A stretch of 64,000 nt of DNA from contig JAKSYS010000215.1 of NCBI GenBank assembly GCA_022925895.1, forward strand, positions 22,149 through 86,148, in the 5' to 3' direction. Numbering within the stretch: the first letter of the stretch is position 1; every line of letters starts with the position of its first letter. The position numbers were made by a program, and so were the translations under genes. The notes beneath the pieces are model-generated. The model saw only the letters and a list, made by a program, of their open reading frames with translations. It ran no database searches and was not told where the DNA came from. Source of the stretch: Fragilaria crotonensis. Its lineage: Eukaryota > Bacillariophyta > Fragilariophyceae > Fragilariales > Fragilariaceae. Below, piece by piece: positions 22,076-33,900 of this stretch.

Positions 22076-25000
22076 TTAAATCCACCCAACACAAGTGCGG
22101 CGGTGCCGCGTGTCATAACCTTGAGCAAGCTTTCGAATGCGTTCGAAAACTTCTCGATTGAGGCCCTTGGTAAGGTAGTCAGCCAACTGGTCAGTGGTTG
22201 CAATCTTGAGCACTTCGACATCTCCGTTGCGGACGTGGTGCCAGAAGAAGTGCCACTTGACCAGGAAGTACTTGGTGCGATTAGTAATGCGTTGCTTGGT
22301 AGCAAGAAGCAGAGCACCATTGTTGTCTTCAAGACTCGGCAGCGAATGGTAGACTTGAAGTCAGGTGGCAGAGTCAATTCCTTGCAGATTTCTCCAAGAA
22401 GATCACGAAGTGGCAACAGAGTCCTCATGCTTGCACTGAGAGCAGAGTACTCAGATTCCAATGTAGACAGGGAGATCTCTGTTTGCAGTTGAGACTTCCA
22501 GAGAATTGGACAACCTCCAAGGGTGATGATGTAGCCGGTGCGGGACTTGGCGCTGGTGTCAGAATGATCAGGGTCACGACCATGGAGGCCAGCAAAGTCA
22601 GCATCAACATAACAATCAAGAGAGGTCTCCAGTGGGAGTCACAATAGTTCCTTTGTCAGCAGTGCGGTGCAAGTAGCGGACAATTGTTTTGATTGCCATG
22701 GCATGGCTCTTCTTGGGAGAATGATTGAACCTGGCAACTTGACTTACTGCAAATGTGATGTCTGGCCTTGTGTTTGTTGACAAGTACAAGAGCATTCCAA
22801 CAATAGAGCGGTAGTTCCAGAACTCATCCATGGGTTCTCCATCAGGTCAATCCCAAGGCATGCTTGCATAGCAGGAGTGTGGTTGGGGTTGCAGTCTTGA
22901 AGTCCTGTTGCCTTTATGATCTTCTGAATCAAACCCTTTTGTGTTAGGGTGACAGTGTTGGAGACTTCATCCTTGACAAACTTGATTCCAAGAAAATCAG
23001 TGAATGTGCCTTCACGAGTGAACTCCAAACCCAAATCAGTAAGATCCTGGAACAGTTTGTCAAGATCCTTTTGTTGGAGTAGGCAATCCCAAGATCATCA
23101 ACATAGAGAACAATCATGATGGTCTTGTTGTACAAGAGGCATGAGTCTGTGGCACTCTGCTTCAAACCTTGGAGGAGGAGTGCTTCACGAATGTGTTGAT
23201 ACCAAAGGCGGGGAGCAACCGAGAGGCCGTAGAGGCTCTTAACAAGTCGTAGGCAGGTCCTTTGGTCACTTGGCTGATCAGACTTGAAGCCTCTTGGCAT
23301 GTGGATCCAGACTGGGTCAGTTAGGTTGGCTTGGACAAAGGCACTGCTGAAGTCAATGGAGCAAGTTTGCCATCCCAATGTTAGGGACAAGACAAGGAAC
23401 AATCGAACTGAACTCCAAGCAACAACTGGGGCATAGGTTTCAGGTTCTCCTTCTTCAAGGTCGCCTCGAACACAGTAGCGCTTTGTACTTGGTGACTTCT
23501 CCATCTGGGGATCGCTTGCGCCGAAATACCCAAGTCCCTGGGAGAATCTTGGTCTTGGCTTCAAGGATACTGACTTCCTTCCAAGTCCCATTCTTCTCAA
23601 GGCTTGCCACTTCCTTAGCAGCTGCCTCCATCCACTTGGTCACATGCTCAATGTCAGCCATAGCTTGGTCAAAGCTCAGAGTGTCAGGATCAGATGCAGC
23701 TGCCTTGAAGGCAGTTGGGGAAAGGATGATTCCATTTTCCTCAAAGATCCAAGCACTTGGAGAAGCAAAGTATCCATGGCCTTGAGTGTTATCGTATCCA
23801 AGGCGTTGTGGTGCTGCGCGAATGCGGTTGGACCGGCGCGGAGACGTTGGTGGCGGAGGCGACTTGACTGGTTGCTCGTCACGTGGTGAGTCAAGGGCGA
23901 ATGCATTGTCTGGAACAGGACTCTCCCTCGTTTCAGACATTGGGGTCTGCTCCCGAACTGGGGAGAAGATTGGCTGATGAACTGGGGAGATCGGGTAGCT
24001 GGGACCTTGCGTGGCGTCTCTTCCTTGGCTTGTGAGCTGGAGTGTGGACGGCGTTGCAGAGGTGAAGTTCTGATGTCTGGCGTTGGAGGAGACTGGAGAG
24101 ATCGAGGATCGATAGACTGCTCCCTCGTTTGAGACATCATGGGAGTTGGAGGCCTTGGAGTGAGCAATGGAGAGCTTGGCAATGGCTGTGGAACAGTTGG
24201 TGTCCTGGGTGGAGCCTCAGCCAAGGGAGGAACTGGGAGTTGTTCAATAGCAACAGCTTCATCCATGGAGGCAGCAACTCTTGTTTGGTTCTCATTGTTG
24301 GCTTCTGTAGCTTGGGAGTCCATTCGCGCTTCCTCTGTATCATTGTTGTCGCCGTCATCGAATGGGAACTGATATCTTGAGTCGCCAAACAAACGGGCCC
24401 AACGCGTTGTATTAAAATCCGGGAGGGCATCCACATTGGTAGCCACTGTTGCAAACCAATCATCAAACACAATGTGATATTGGGGAGTGATGTACCCTGT
24501 CTCTGGATTCAAAACCAAGGGGACTGTGCTTGCATGTTTCTTGGAGAGCCCCATGTTGACACAGCGGATGGACCGAGGCTTCCAGCGAGGCAGCTTCTTT
24601 CCATCTGCAATGGTCTTCTCAAGAGCATACACAGGGCATCCCCACACATGCAGATCATGATACTTCCTTTGCTCCCATCTGGACTTGGTGAAGACATCAC
24701 TTGGACAGAGACCTGTTGCCAAATCAGGAACATGGTTGTGAAGGAAGATAGCATGGGAGACTGCCATTGGCCAAAGTGTTGCATCAGCCACATCTGGCCA
24801 ATGTACCGCTGAATGGAGCATCATTGTCCGAGCAATCGACATGATCGTTTGGATTGCCCTCTCAGCATGGCCATTGTGATGGTGAGCTCCAACTCCAGCA
24901 AACTTGACAACTTGCTTCAGAGTTCCAAGGTGCTCAGTGAACTTAGCTGAGGTGAAGCTTCCACCATTGTCAGAGAGATAGGATTGTGGAATGACTCCAC

Positions 25001-27186
25001 TGTCCCTTGCCATCAACTCAAAGTTCTGCTTGGCCTTCAGAGTCTCATGAGTGTTCAGATGCTTCTGAAACTCAACATGCACAAAGTTGGAAGCATGATC
25101 AATGAAGAGGCAGCCACCAGCAAACATGTCTGAGTTCAAGCTCCTTCCAGCTGAAGAGAAGAGCCTTCCCTTTGTTCCACAAATGAAGTGATCAATGGAG
25201 ACTTGTTGTCCAGGGAGCAAGTTGTCTGCCTTGAGAACTCCAGCTCGATCCTTGATAACAGTTGTGATCTTGGCAGGAGCTGGTCGCTGATGTTGCTTCC
25301 CATATTGGCATGCGGCACACTTGGGAGGGTTGACAATTCGGCAAGCAGCAGTATGGAGTGATCGATGCGACTCACTCCGACTCAGGACTCCAGTTCGCAT
25401 GATGAATTGGATCTTGCGAAAGGAAAGGTGTCCAAGGCGGTGGTGCCACCTTAATAACTCCTTCTCAGCTTCAGTCAAGTTGAGGTTGCTCTCATGAACA
25501 GTGTTGAGAGTAATGTTGAGAGCTGCAACTGCCTTGGGAGTATCTGAGCTGCGGTGTGCATCAGAGGTAGGCAAGTTGTTGTCAGGGTTGACTCTTGCAA
25601 TGAGTTGCCCTCTGGCTTCATCAGAGGTGCCACTCAAGGTCAGTTGATGAGCTTCAATGGTGATGGTCTCTCCAGGGTAAGCTTGGAGCAAGCTTGTGGT
25701 GGATAGGAGCCTGACCTTGATGCAAGACACCAAGTAGGCTGGGACCTTGAGCATCCTTAGGTTGCCCAGAGTATCTTGCATTGCCCACAGCACATGACCT
25801 TGACCTTCAATCCTGAGTCCCTTTGCAATGCCCTGCAGTTGAGTGATAGGGCCAGGGGTGTTGATGGGTCCAACAAAGTCCTTGCGGTCAGGAGTGATAG
25901 AGATGCTTGCACCAGAGTCCCAAATGACAGGAAACGTTGAAGCCTTGGGAAGGGATTCGCGGAAGCGGTCGGTTGACTGGAGAGCCATGCGAAGGATTGT
26001 GGAATAGTTGCCATTTGGAAACTTAGCCATGTTCACTTGCATTGCCATCTTGCGAGCAGCTTGAAGTTGCTTGGAGGTCCACTGATGGTTCCCTAGGCCT
26101 TGGAAGCCAATGGGAGAGACGGGGCGATAGACGCCGTTGGACTTGGGAAGCCTGCGAGCGCGGCGTCGCTGCTGGCGAAGCGGAGCGTCGAGGTAGGCGT
26201 CGTTGACATCGCAGTGGTTGATCCTTGGCCCTTCCTCTTGCGTCGACAAATCCGATGGCGAGCGGGATGTGTTACGGAGCTTGGGGCAAGGTTCAGTTGG
26301 CCCATGGACGATTGTATCGTTGCAGTGGCGGCAGGTCCAGTGAGTTGATCGCGGAATGGAGCGCTTGAGCGAGTCAACACGCTGAAGGAGAGTTGCAACC
26401 TTGGAGTGAAGGTCGTTCAACTGCACTTGCTGCTGTTGTTCAACCAACGTTGGTGCATTCCTCCGAATGTAGCGTCCCATGGATCGCAAGTTAATGGGGT
26501 ACCTGCGATGCAGTCCATGGGAGCGAATACTTCCGGCAGGGAACATTCGCGCGTCGTGTGACCTTGCGATTGTGTTGCTTGAGAGCACGACGATGGCGGC
26601 GAGAAGGTAGCTCCTTAGGATCAGGCTCAGGCGATGTTGAGCTGGGCTTAGGAAGCCAGAACAGTACGACCATGGCCAGTAAGGCCCAAAGCAATGGAGC
26701 AATGAGCGCCTCCTGGTGAGCCTCCAAAATTGCGAGACGTGCGGGCGAACGACCATGACATGCGCTCGAAGGATTGCCATGACTTGGCTCCAATCGACGG
26801 CGTTAAAATGCGCCATGGCGAGTTGAATAATTTCCAGCGTGGAGGTCCACAGTTTTTTGCAAACGGGACTGAAAATATTGCCATCACGTAGGTGAGCAGT
26901 AGAACGAGTACGGGAGGATCCGGGTCACCATGGTGCGCAGGATAAAGAGCGTCAGTCACACTTGGGACGACCTCAATTTCCGTGGTCCACACCGATGGAT
27001 CGAAGGCAAGGGAGACATTGTTGATTGCAGAACCAACACCTTGAGGGCCCTCAGAGCTCTTCTTGACGCCAGTGTGCGTTGCCGTTGCGTGGGTAGTGGT
27101 CCAACGCTTGCAGCTTGCGCACCAGTTGAAAGCCTTTCCATTGGCTTGCTTGACTTGAGGTGCTCCAGATGGAGGAGGAGTAGACT
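22076..27186 (-). pseudogene. Copia pol polyprotein (protease, integrase, RT, RNase H), frameshifted
   Basis: The longest open piece (26816-23676) has the protease motif WDSGASISIT, the GAG-pre-integrase zinc region (WHHRLGHLS, CAACQYGKQH) and an integrase core with D (SIDHFICG), D (YLSDNGGSF) and E (HAERAIQ). Downstream pieces in changing frames carry TWVFRRKRSPDGEV, SIDFSSAFVQA, VKSLYGLSVAPRLWY, the RT catalytic box LYVDDLG, FWNYRSIVGMLLYLS, NTRPDITFAVSQVARF, then RNase H (DADFAGLHGRD, LSTLESEYSALS). The natural end is GWI followed by TAA at 22076-22078. Frame changes fall near 23.95, 23.48, 23.08, 22.85, 22.63 and 22.35 kb. All catalytic motifs are intact. Confidence 0.88.
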
Positions 27187-28610
27187 TCAGGACTTGACAT
27201 CCTTTGGTCTTTCATTGCCATTCCCATTCCTGCCCTTGCCCTTGTTGTTCTCTGGGCATTCGCGCGACCAGTGTCCAGGCTTGTTGCACTTGTGACAGAC
27301 TCCTTTCTTGGCAAGTCCAGCACCATTGTTGGAGGCCTTGGACTGGATGAGGTTGAGTACCTCAGCTCTGGTGATTGGAGTCGCCATGTTTCCGAATGCA
27401 GCTGGTGGAGCCTTGAGTCGCGAGTGTGACGTGCAGGTGGCCACTCCTTCCTGTCAAGAGCGTCCTGTAGGCATCCTCTGCGTGAGCGCAGATGTCCTTG
27501 TAGGTCAGCTTGTTGACTTGCATGTGAAGGTTGGCAGCTTCCTTGTCCTTGAATCCAATGTCCAAGAGCTTGCTCCAAGTTCTGCTTGACAGATCTCAGG
27601 GAAGCGGAAGTCCTCATTGCCAGAACCACCAGCCAAAAGAAAGATCTTGAGCATGGCCAGAGTGAGGTTGTGGTCATACTGGCCAGCAGTTGTCAACTCA
27701 TTTGCATCCTTGCGAAAGTGAGCTGCCAATTGTTCAAGGTTCTCTCCAGAGTACTGACTTGGGAGCCTGGCCTTGATGATGGCCTTGAGATCTTCAAACC
27801 TCTCAATGGAGGTGGACTGGATGGACTTGAGGAACTGGAGCCAAACAACTGGGAAGGAGTCAGAATCATCCAACTTCTCAGTCACCTTATTGCTTAGCTC
27901 AGTAGAGAGTGAAGCAAGCAAATAGGTCCTGGCTGCCATATCGTTGGTCCGTCATACTTGTCGTAGCGTTGAACTTGAGCTTCCGCCAACAACTTTGCCG
28001 ACTGGACCGTGTACCTGGCGTGAGCCTTGATAACGTTAGTCATCTTGGCGTCGTCAGTTGGGTCCCTGAGGTAAGCAATGGAGTCCATCCAGTGTCCTTG
28101 AGATGATCCCAGACAACATTCTGGAAGCTGATCAAATCATCACTTGGCTTGAAGGAGATCTTGTGCCCAGTTCTCCTGAAGTTGTAGCCCTTCTGGGCTG
28201 CAGAAACATAGACAGGGCGGAGCTGGTTGGGAGAGGTGTGCTCTAGGAGAGCAATGGAGCCATCCAAACCTGTCCAGGTGTGGTTGGGCTTTCCACCTGT
28301 CCAAGCAGACCATTCATCCTTGGTCACCAAAGTGATTCCCCAATGAGGGGAACAAGAGGCTTGAGCTTGAAGGAGCTGGGAGCTCCACTGGGGCAGTCAT
28401 TGGAGTTGGGAACTCCAAGACAGACTCTTCATCAGTAGCAAGAGTCCTGGCTTGAGCGATTGCCTCGGTGAGGCGAACGTCGACAGGATCGGAGATCTCG
28501 AATCCTTCTGGATTGCCGCGGCCTTCGACAGCAGTCCCGAGGATTCCAACAACAGGTTCGTCTGGAAGATTCGTCGGGGACGTAGAGCCTTCAGATGGTG
28601 GAACCGACAT
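27187..28610 (-). pseudogene. Copia gag protein with CCHC zinc knuckle, frameshifted
   Basis: It begins at ATG 28608-28610 (MSVPPSEGSTS). Pieces in shifted frames follow: WSAWTGGKPNHTW (~28.29 kb), then YLLASLSTELSNKV, RFEDLKAIIKARLPSQYSG, HFRKDANEL, and LTYKDICAHAEDAYR (~27.5 kb). The zinc knuckle CHKCNKPGHWSREC lies at ~27.25-27.3 kb, and the frame closes at 27187. A second Cys/His segment (FNWCASCKRW, THATATH) follows in another frame just downstream. Frame changes near 28.32, 28.05, 27.95, 27.55 and 27.45 kb break the protein. Confidence 0.82.
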
Positions 28611-28854
28611 GATGATTGGAGTCTTGGCTTGGAAAGCAGATCTTCAACCACTCAACAGATTGCTGACTGCGTACTCGAGTTGGCAGAGAGCAATGAATCA
28701 GCCTAGTCTTGGGAAGACGTGGGGCTGTCGCAGGATCACCGGAGGAGACCTGCCTTGACGCGGAGCGTAACTTCCTTGGAAAGGAACTTGAAACGAGCTT
28801 GCCGGAGAGGAAAGTGCGTTAGAGGGTAAGTCTTATTATTGGGCGAAAATAACC

Positions 28855-29440
28855 AGTCGAAGTACACGGCGTGATCAAGGCTGCGTACTAGTTCGTAGAA
28901 ATCCGGGTTCGGTCAAACGTAGAGTTTAATTCTAGTGTTGTTTAACTTATGAGCTTATTTCTAGGTTTCACTTTGAAGGAACCAATTCAATCCAGGTCCG
29001 ATTGAATCTTGCCGATCTACTTTCGCGAAGTTAGAGGGTTGTGGGAGTGAACATTCAAAGCCTTCATCCCACTGATAAGGGCATTGAAATGTCAGCTCCA
29101 ACTCCGCCGTCACGAGCGAATTGACAGTCGCAACAACTGTTGCAACATGGCCAGACTTAGCCAACATGATGAGGGACACATGTTGGAAATTAGTTGGCAC
29201 ATGAAGGGAAATTGCAGTTGAATTGCACTGGGTTAATGTGGACAAATTGGTGTTGTAGAAAAGGAGGTTATGAGGGCGGAAAGCAGTCCGGGACAACTGT
29301 AGTTTTTGTACTGGCGATTCGCCGTATACAGTTGGCGTGAGAATCTTTGTATCCAAAGCCGGATGGGACTCAGCTGGCGGGGACGAAATTTCAACGTCAA
29401 TAACGGCACAATAACAGCTGTCAGCTGCTGTACCTTGACT
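28855..29440 (-). repeat. 5' LTR of the copia element
   Basis: It matches 21391-21972. It is the 5' LTR because gag starts at 28610 and reads away from it. The element interior begins GGTTATTTTCGCCC on the minus strand; I do not recognise a standard initiator-Met tRNA primer site there. Confidence 0.92.
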
Positions 29441-29445
29441 GGCGA
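29441..29445. repeat. Target-site duplication (right), ggcga
   Basis: Same five bases as 21386-21390. The inferred empty site would read aacaggcga then tggactactg. Confidence 0.9.
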
Positions 29446-29617
29446 TGGACTACTGCAGCTGTACCGGTACGGTGTAAAGAAATGCCACTTGCAAAATTTG
29501 GTTGCATCAAACCGCTCTGGTGGCATTTTAACACCGTTTGCAAATATCGGCAGAATGCCGTGAGCGCATGTTCGATCGGCAGGGATCAACTACACACGGT
29601 CATGAGGGACTTGCAGG

Positions 29618-30215
29618 ATTGATGGATATTGATAAGCTTGACATCAAGGAAGAAATCAATGGCGACGAAAATGAATTGTCAGACTGTCATGCTGAAATGA
29701 ATTGACGCTGGTATTCGGTGACAGGCGAGCATGGTCAGATCTATCTGGAAATCACAGGTGATTTGCGAGGTGAAGTGGAGGAACGCAAAACTCTTAAGAA
29801 TGGAGCGTATTTCAGTACAAAGGCATTGCGGCAAGTAGCCCGAAAGAGACGATGGATCTGATGGCGAGTTATGACAATGTCCAGAAGGATGTCGTGAACG
29901 ATGCCTGCAAGATCGCCGCCGCGTATGCTCCAGTGATTGAACGAGTGAATGCATTGGTGGTAGAGTTCAATGTCCTCGCAAAGCTTTACGCATGCTGCCG
30001 CGTACTCTCCGAATGGGTATTTCAAACGTGAACTGACACACGGTAACGACGATGGTTTGGGTATAGTTCTAAACGGCTCGTCACACTTGTGTCGAGTTTC
30101 AAGAGAATGTCGAGTTCATCCCAAACCACACCTCTCTCGTTAAGACGGCGATTCATCCTTCTGTGTGGCAGCTGGGCCTGACATGGGTGGAAAGTAGACA
30201 TGGACTCGTTCATCG
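29618..30215 (+). pseudogene. MSH2-like (MutS homologue) pseudogene fragment
   Basis: Plus-strand pieces follow the order of eukaryotic MSH2 from lever to ATPase domain. YLEITGDLRGEVEERKTLKN and GAYFSTKALRQVARKR lie at ~29730-29850. LMASYDNVQKDVVNDACKIA and APVIERVNALVVEFNVLAKL lie at ~29855-29985. AYSPNGYFKRELT and NDDGLGIVLNGSSH lie at ~30000-30085. The Walker A loop follows as AGPDMGGK then a stop (30171-30195), where an active protein has GPNMGGKST. Several stops and frame changes make it non-functional. Sequence beyond 30215 may hold more of the ATPase domain but I cannot read it. It begins 180 bp from the copia insertion. Confidence 0.7.
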
Positions 30216-30973
30216 GGTCCAATTCCGAGTTCGAAAACATATGAAAGCCTGATGGCAGGACATTATCCACCTTGCAAGAAAGAACAGCGCATCCACAAGA
30301 CATGAAAGGTTTGTAGAATGGTACGATTATACAGCGATTCCAAGGGGGGACAGAGCATGTACGCGATTCTGGGAGTCACTTGTTGGAATACCTATCAAAG
30401 GATGTTCATGAGAGCGACAAACGCGTCCAGAATTGCCCCTCATGCGTCGGACTTCATGACGAGTGGTTAATGTCGACGGCTTCGATCTACCCTTGGGAGA
30501 CTGAGCGATACGCTTCAGATCAGGGTCACCGACGCTGTTTATTTTCATCCTGCAAACCACAACTGAGTCGTCATCTTTCTTGTTAAATCAAATCCACGAT
30601 TCAAACACATTTGTCGAAGCTCAAGTTCAGCAGATGTGAGAGCTGTAGGAAGCGAATTGTGATGAGAGGGTGGTGAGAAATCGACATGTTGCACGCAGCG
30701 TCTGCGATGTCAATGGACCCGACACCGAACCCAACGGCAGCGAGCTTAATCTACTACTCAACGCGAAATCTGTTTTGTCGGGACTCAGTCTGGAGTCTGA
30801 GTTCTTGCACTTGCACTGCTACTATGTATATATTAGTAGAGTCATCAAAGAATTCATGGGAAGGACAGCTCACAGCTGACCAGATTATCCTTACTCTCTC
30901 TCTATCTATCTATATCAATATATATGCAGAGTGCCTCGCAGTATTCTCACTCAGACATGAAGTGTCGCTCCCT
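30216..30973. other. Degenerate DNA and 3' flank of the GlmS-like gene
   Basis: No intact gene. Part may be further MSH2-like remnant. A microsatellite-like run (ctctctctatctatctatat) lies at ~30893-30922, close to the 3' end of the minus-strand gene that ends at 30974. Confidence 0.45.
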
Positions 30974-33900
30974 TCAGTCAAGGTTGACCACGCGCGATGC
31001 CTGATGCTCCAAACCTTTCACTCTGTCGGATTCCTTCGCGGCCTTGTAAGCCAGGTATGCGGTCGAAATGACGTTAATGGAATGGTTGACCTTCTTCAAG
31101 AGCTGTAAATGACGCATGCGCTGTCGAACGTCCGATCCACTGACCGGCGATGCCGTTGTCGCAATTCTCATGATACTGTGCGTTCTATCCATACGGTAGC
31201 CCAGCAAACCAAAAGACAAATTAGCGAAGAAACTTTGAACTCGTTTGCCCATTTGATGGAACATTACCGTCATCGCCACAAATCGCTGAAGCGAAGCAAT
31301 ACGAGTCTCGTAAAGTTCTTGGCTGAAATGTTGACTCCTTGCCAGCATAAAGTCGACTTCCTTCATGGATTTGCCAGCATCATACTTTCTCAGAACTTCC
31401 CCGAAGTACTTTTCTCGGCTGGCCTCAATCTGAATTATGCCACGCTCATCGCGATTGCTTGGAGGCAGCTTTACCCCTTGCAATAGCGTCGATGTCTTCA
31501 ACAGGGTCATGAATTGGTCATAGTCTAGCTGTCCGCTTTCGTCTTGATCAGCACTCATGAAAATAGCTCTCGCTTCTTCTTCCGAAAGTCCATCCTTAAC
31601 CGCGTGGGCACCCCGAATGAAGTCATCCTCACTTAGAAAGCCATTACCGTCCACATCCAAGGCTTGAAATAGCTTGCGTGCCTTGTCCGACCACTTCCGC
31701 TCGCGAATCGCTGATTCCACAACTTCTTCGACAGTGACAGATTCGTCGCCGACTTCATCCGCTGAATGCTCGACTGGAGAACCCTCTTCAAAGTTCATGT
31801 AGGCACCAATGAGCGCTGCGGCGGATCGGCGTTTGTTCACACGAGGTCGAACACTTGAATCATGCTGGCTAACCGACCTGTCCATGGTAGAACTCATGTC
31901 TCTTGAAAGACCACACCATTGTGCCCACGAACTCTTTCGCTCAAGCGCCGCATTCGAATTCGAAGCCCGACCGCTGCTGCTTTCTTCTTTTGCATCATTT
32001 TCGACGAGCATGCGTTCGCATAAGAACAGAGGACGCTTCCTTTTGAGGAATATACCTTTCTCGCTCAAGGCCAGCTTGAACGGGTTATGCCCAATGGTTA
32101 TGCTTTCGCAAGTCCCACCCAAGCTCTGAATACTACTCGCTTGGTTGACCGAGAGACAAACAGCCGCTTCTGCAGTCGACAAAGCCGAAAGTCTGCCGTC
32201 CGGACGTCCACAGATCACCAGCGATCCACGGACGACGCGGTGCGTATGACGATGAACAAAGTGGTCGGCAGGGTTACCACTCAGAACGTTGAGTCCAGCG
32301 ATACTGTAGGAGCAAGCGAAAATCTACAAGGACAAGAAAAGAAGCAATGAGTTTCGAAGCATCAAGATAACATCGATACACTGTTCCGCACTCGCCACGT
32401 CTGCAACTTACCTTGCTAAGAAATGCTTCAGCACTTTGTGCTACCCACGGGATATCTCCAATCACAACGGTTCGGCCAACCATACGATGCAACAGGGGTC
32501 GACGCTGAATCAAGCGCAATATAGTGATATTAATTTGAGGAAGCCAGAAATAGATTGCAGCGTCCAAAACTCTGACTAAATACGTAGTACACGGACATGT
32601 GATCGTGAGTTGTGCTGGCAAAATGCAATTGGTGCGGGGGGACATGTCAAACTTACATAAGTACATCCAATTATTCGATGAATCCAGTCCAGCGCCGTAT
32701 GCTATGGCATGAAAAAGCGGGAACCCAGATACGACCGTCACGAAGATGTAGATGAATGTCATGATGTAGGCTTTGGCATTTTCAAGTATGTGTTCCGCCC
32801 AACGATCACCAGCCTCTCGAAGTTCGAGCTCCGTTCCGCTTGCCTTTTCAGGAATGTCATCAAATCCCCTTCCACCCACGATCTCCGAAAGAGCAATGAT
32901 ATTGAGCTTGTTACATTTCTCAAGCACTTGCAGATCTTGCTCAGATACAACGGAACCAGTCGCTCGACGAAAACGCTGGTCGCTCAAGATGACGACAGCG
33001 ATATATTCAAATAAGTTGGTGAGAAGCTGATGCGTCGCAACCACAGATACCGAGCAGGGTTCAGCGGGGCGCATGCCAACCTCGGTTGAGAAGATGCGAC
33101 TGTTGAAAATATGATCCTCGTGCTCAGAATCCGCATCAATACTGCGAAGTTGCTTGCCAATCTGTGTGTCCCATTCAGAGGTAACAACGAAGACATTCTT
33201 CGTGGCACTCTGTCGTCAAGTGTATCATTCAGCGTTGAAGTGAGAAGAATCGAAAACCATGCAAGATAGAATCAGCAATACCGACGAACACTTACCTGAA
33301 GCAAGTTGGAACAAGATAGTGGAGCGAATGTGCCCCCGCTATGGCTGACAATGATCACGATTGAATCATGAAGATTGTAGGTTTCAGGTGCATATGGAAA
33401 GCCGAGAGTTGGAACAGCGATCTCCTGCCCGTAGAGACCAAGCAGCTTATTGCTACTGACTGCTTTGACGACTAATTTCGGAAAAGACTTCTGCAGGTCG
33501 CTGGCAAACTGCTCCGCGAGCCACAAGGATACTTCGCAGCCGGTCAGCAAGATGTCAATTGATCGGGGATGGACGATTCCCGCAATGTGTCCCTCTATGC
33601 GGTCTCGTAAGCAGCGCGACAGGTTGTACGCTGTCAGCCGATTCAAGCTCGTCGCTGCCTTATCCGAGTGCCAGTCGTCTTGGATGTTTTGACAGATCCT
33701 GGGGATGTCCTGAATGTCGGTGAGAATGAGATCTTTCGACTCGTCCGGAATAGGCTTGATGAATCGGTTGCGAGTCAGTCTTGTAAGGCGATGGTAGAGC
33801 TGCGGGTCCTGTGTTGTGGTCTTGCTTTCCTGATATAGTATCGCGTGAAGATTGCCGTTCATGAGCTCGTGCTGCACGAGATGACTGTTGGGATTGGAAA

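Larger units (their letters stand above)
21391..29440 (-). mobile_element. Recent full-length Ty1/copia LTR retrotransposon (8,050 bp)
   Basis: Two LTRs (21391-21972 and 28855-29440) flank gag and pol on the minus strand, with ggcga duplicated on both sides. By eye the LTRs differ at about five substitutions and five small indels in ~585 bp, so the insertion is young. On its own strand each LTR starts AGTCAAGG and ends CTTCGACT, so the termini are AGTC...GACT, not the usual TG...CA. A polypurine tract lies directly before the 3' LTR. Gag has a CCHC knuckle. Pol runs protease, integrase, RT, RNase H, which is copia order. Several single-base frameshifts break gag and pol. Either the copy is newly dead, or these are consensus errors. 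Confidence 0.93.
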
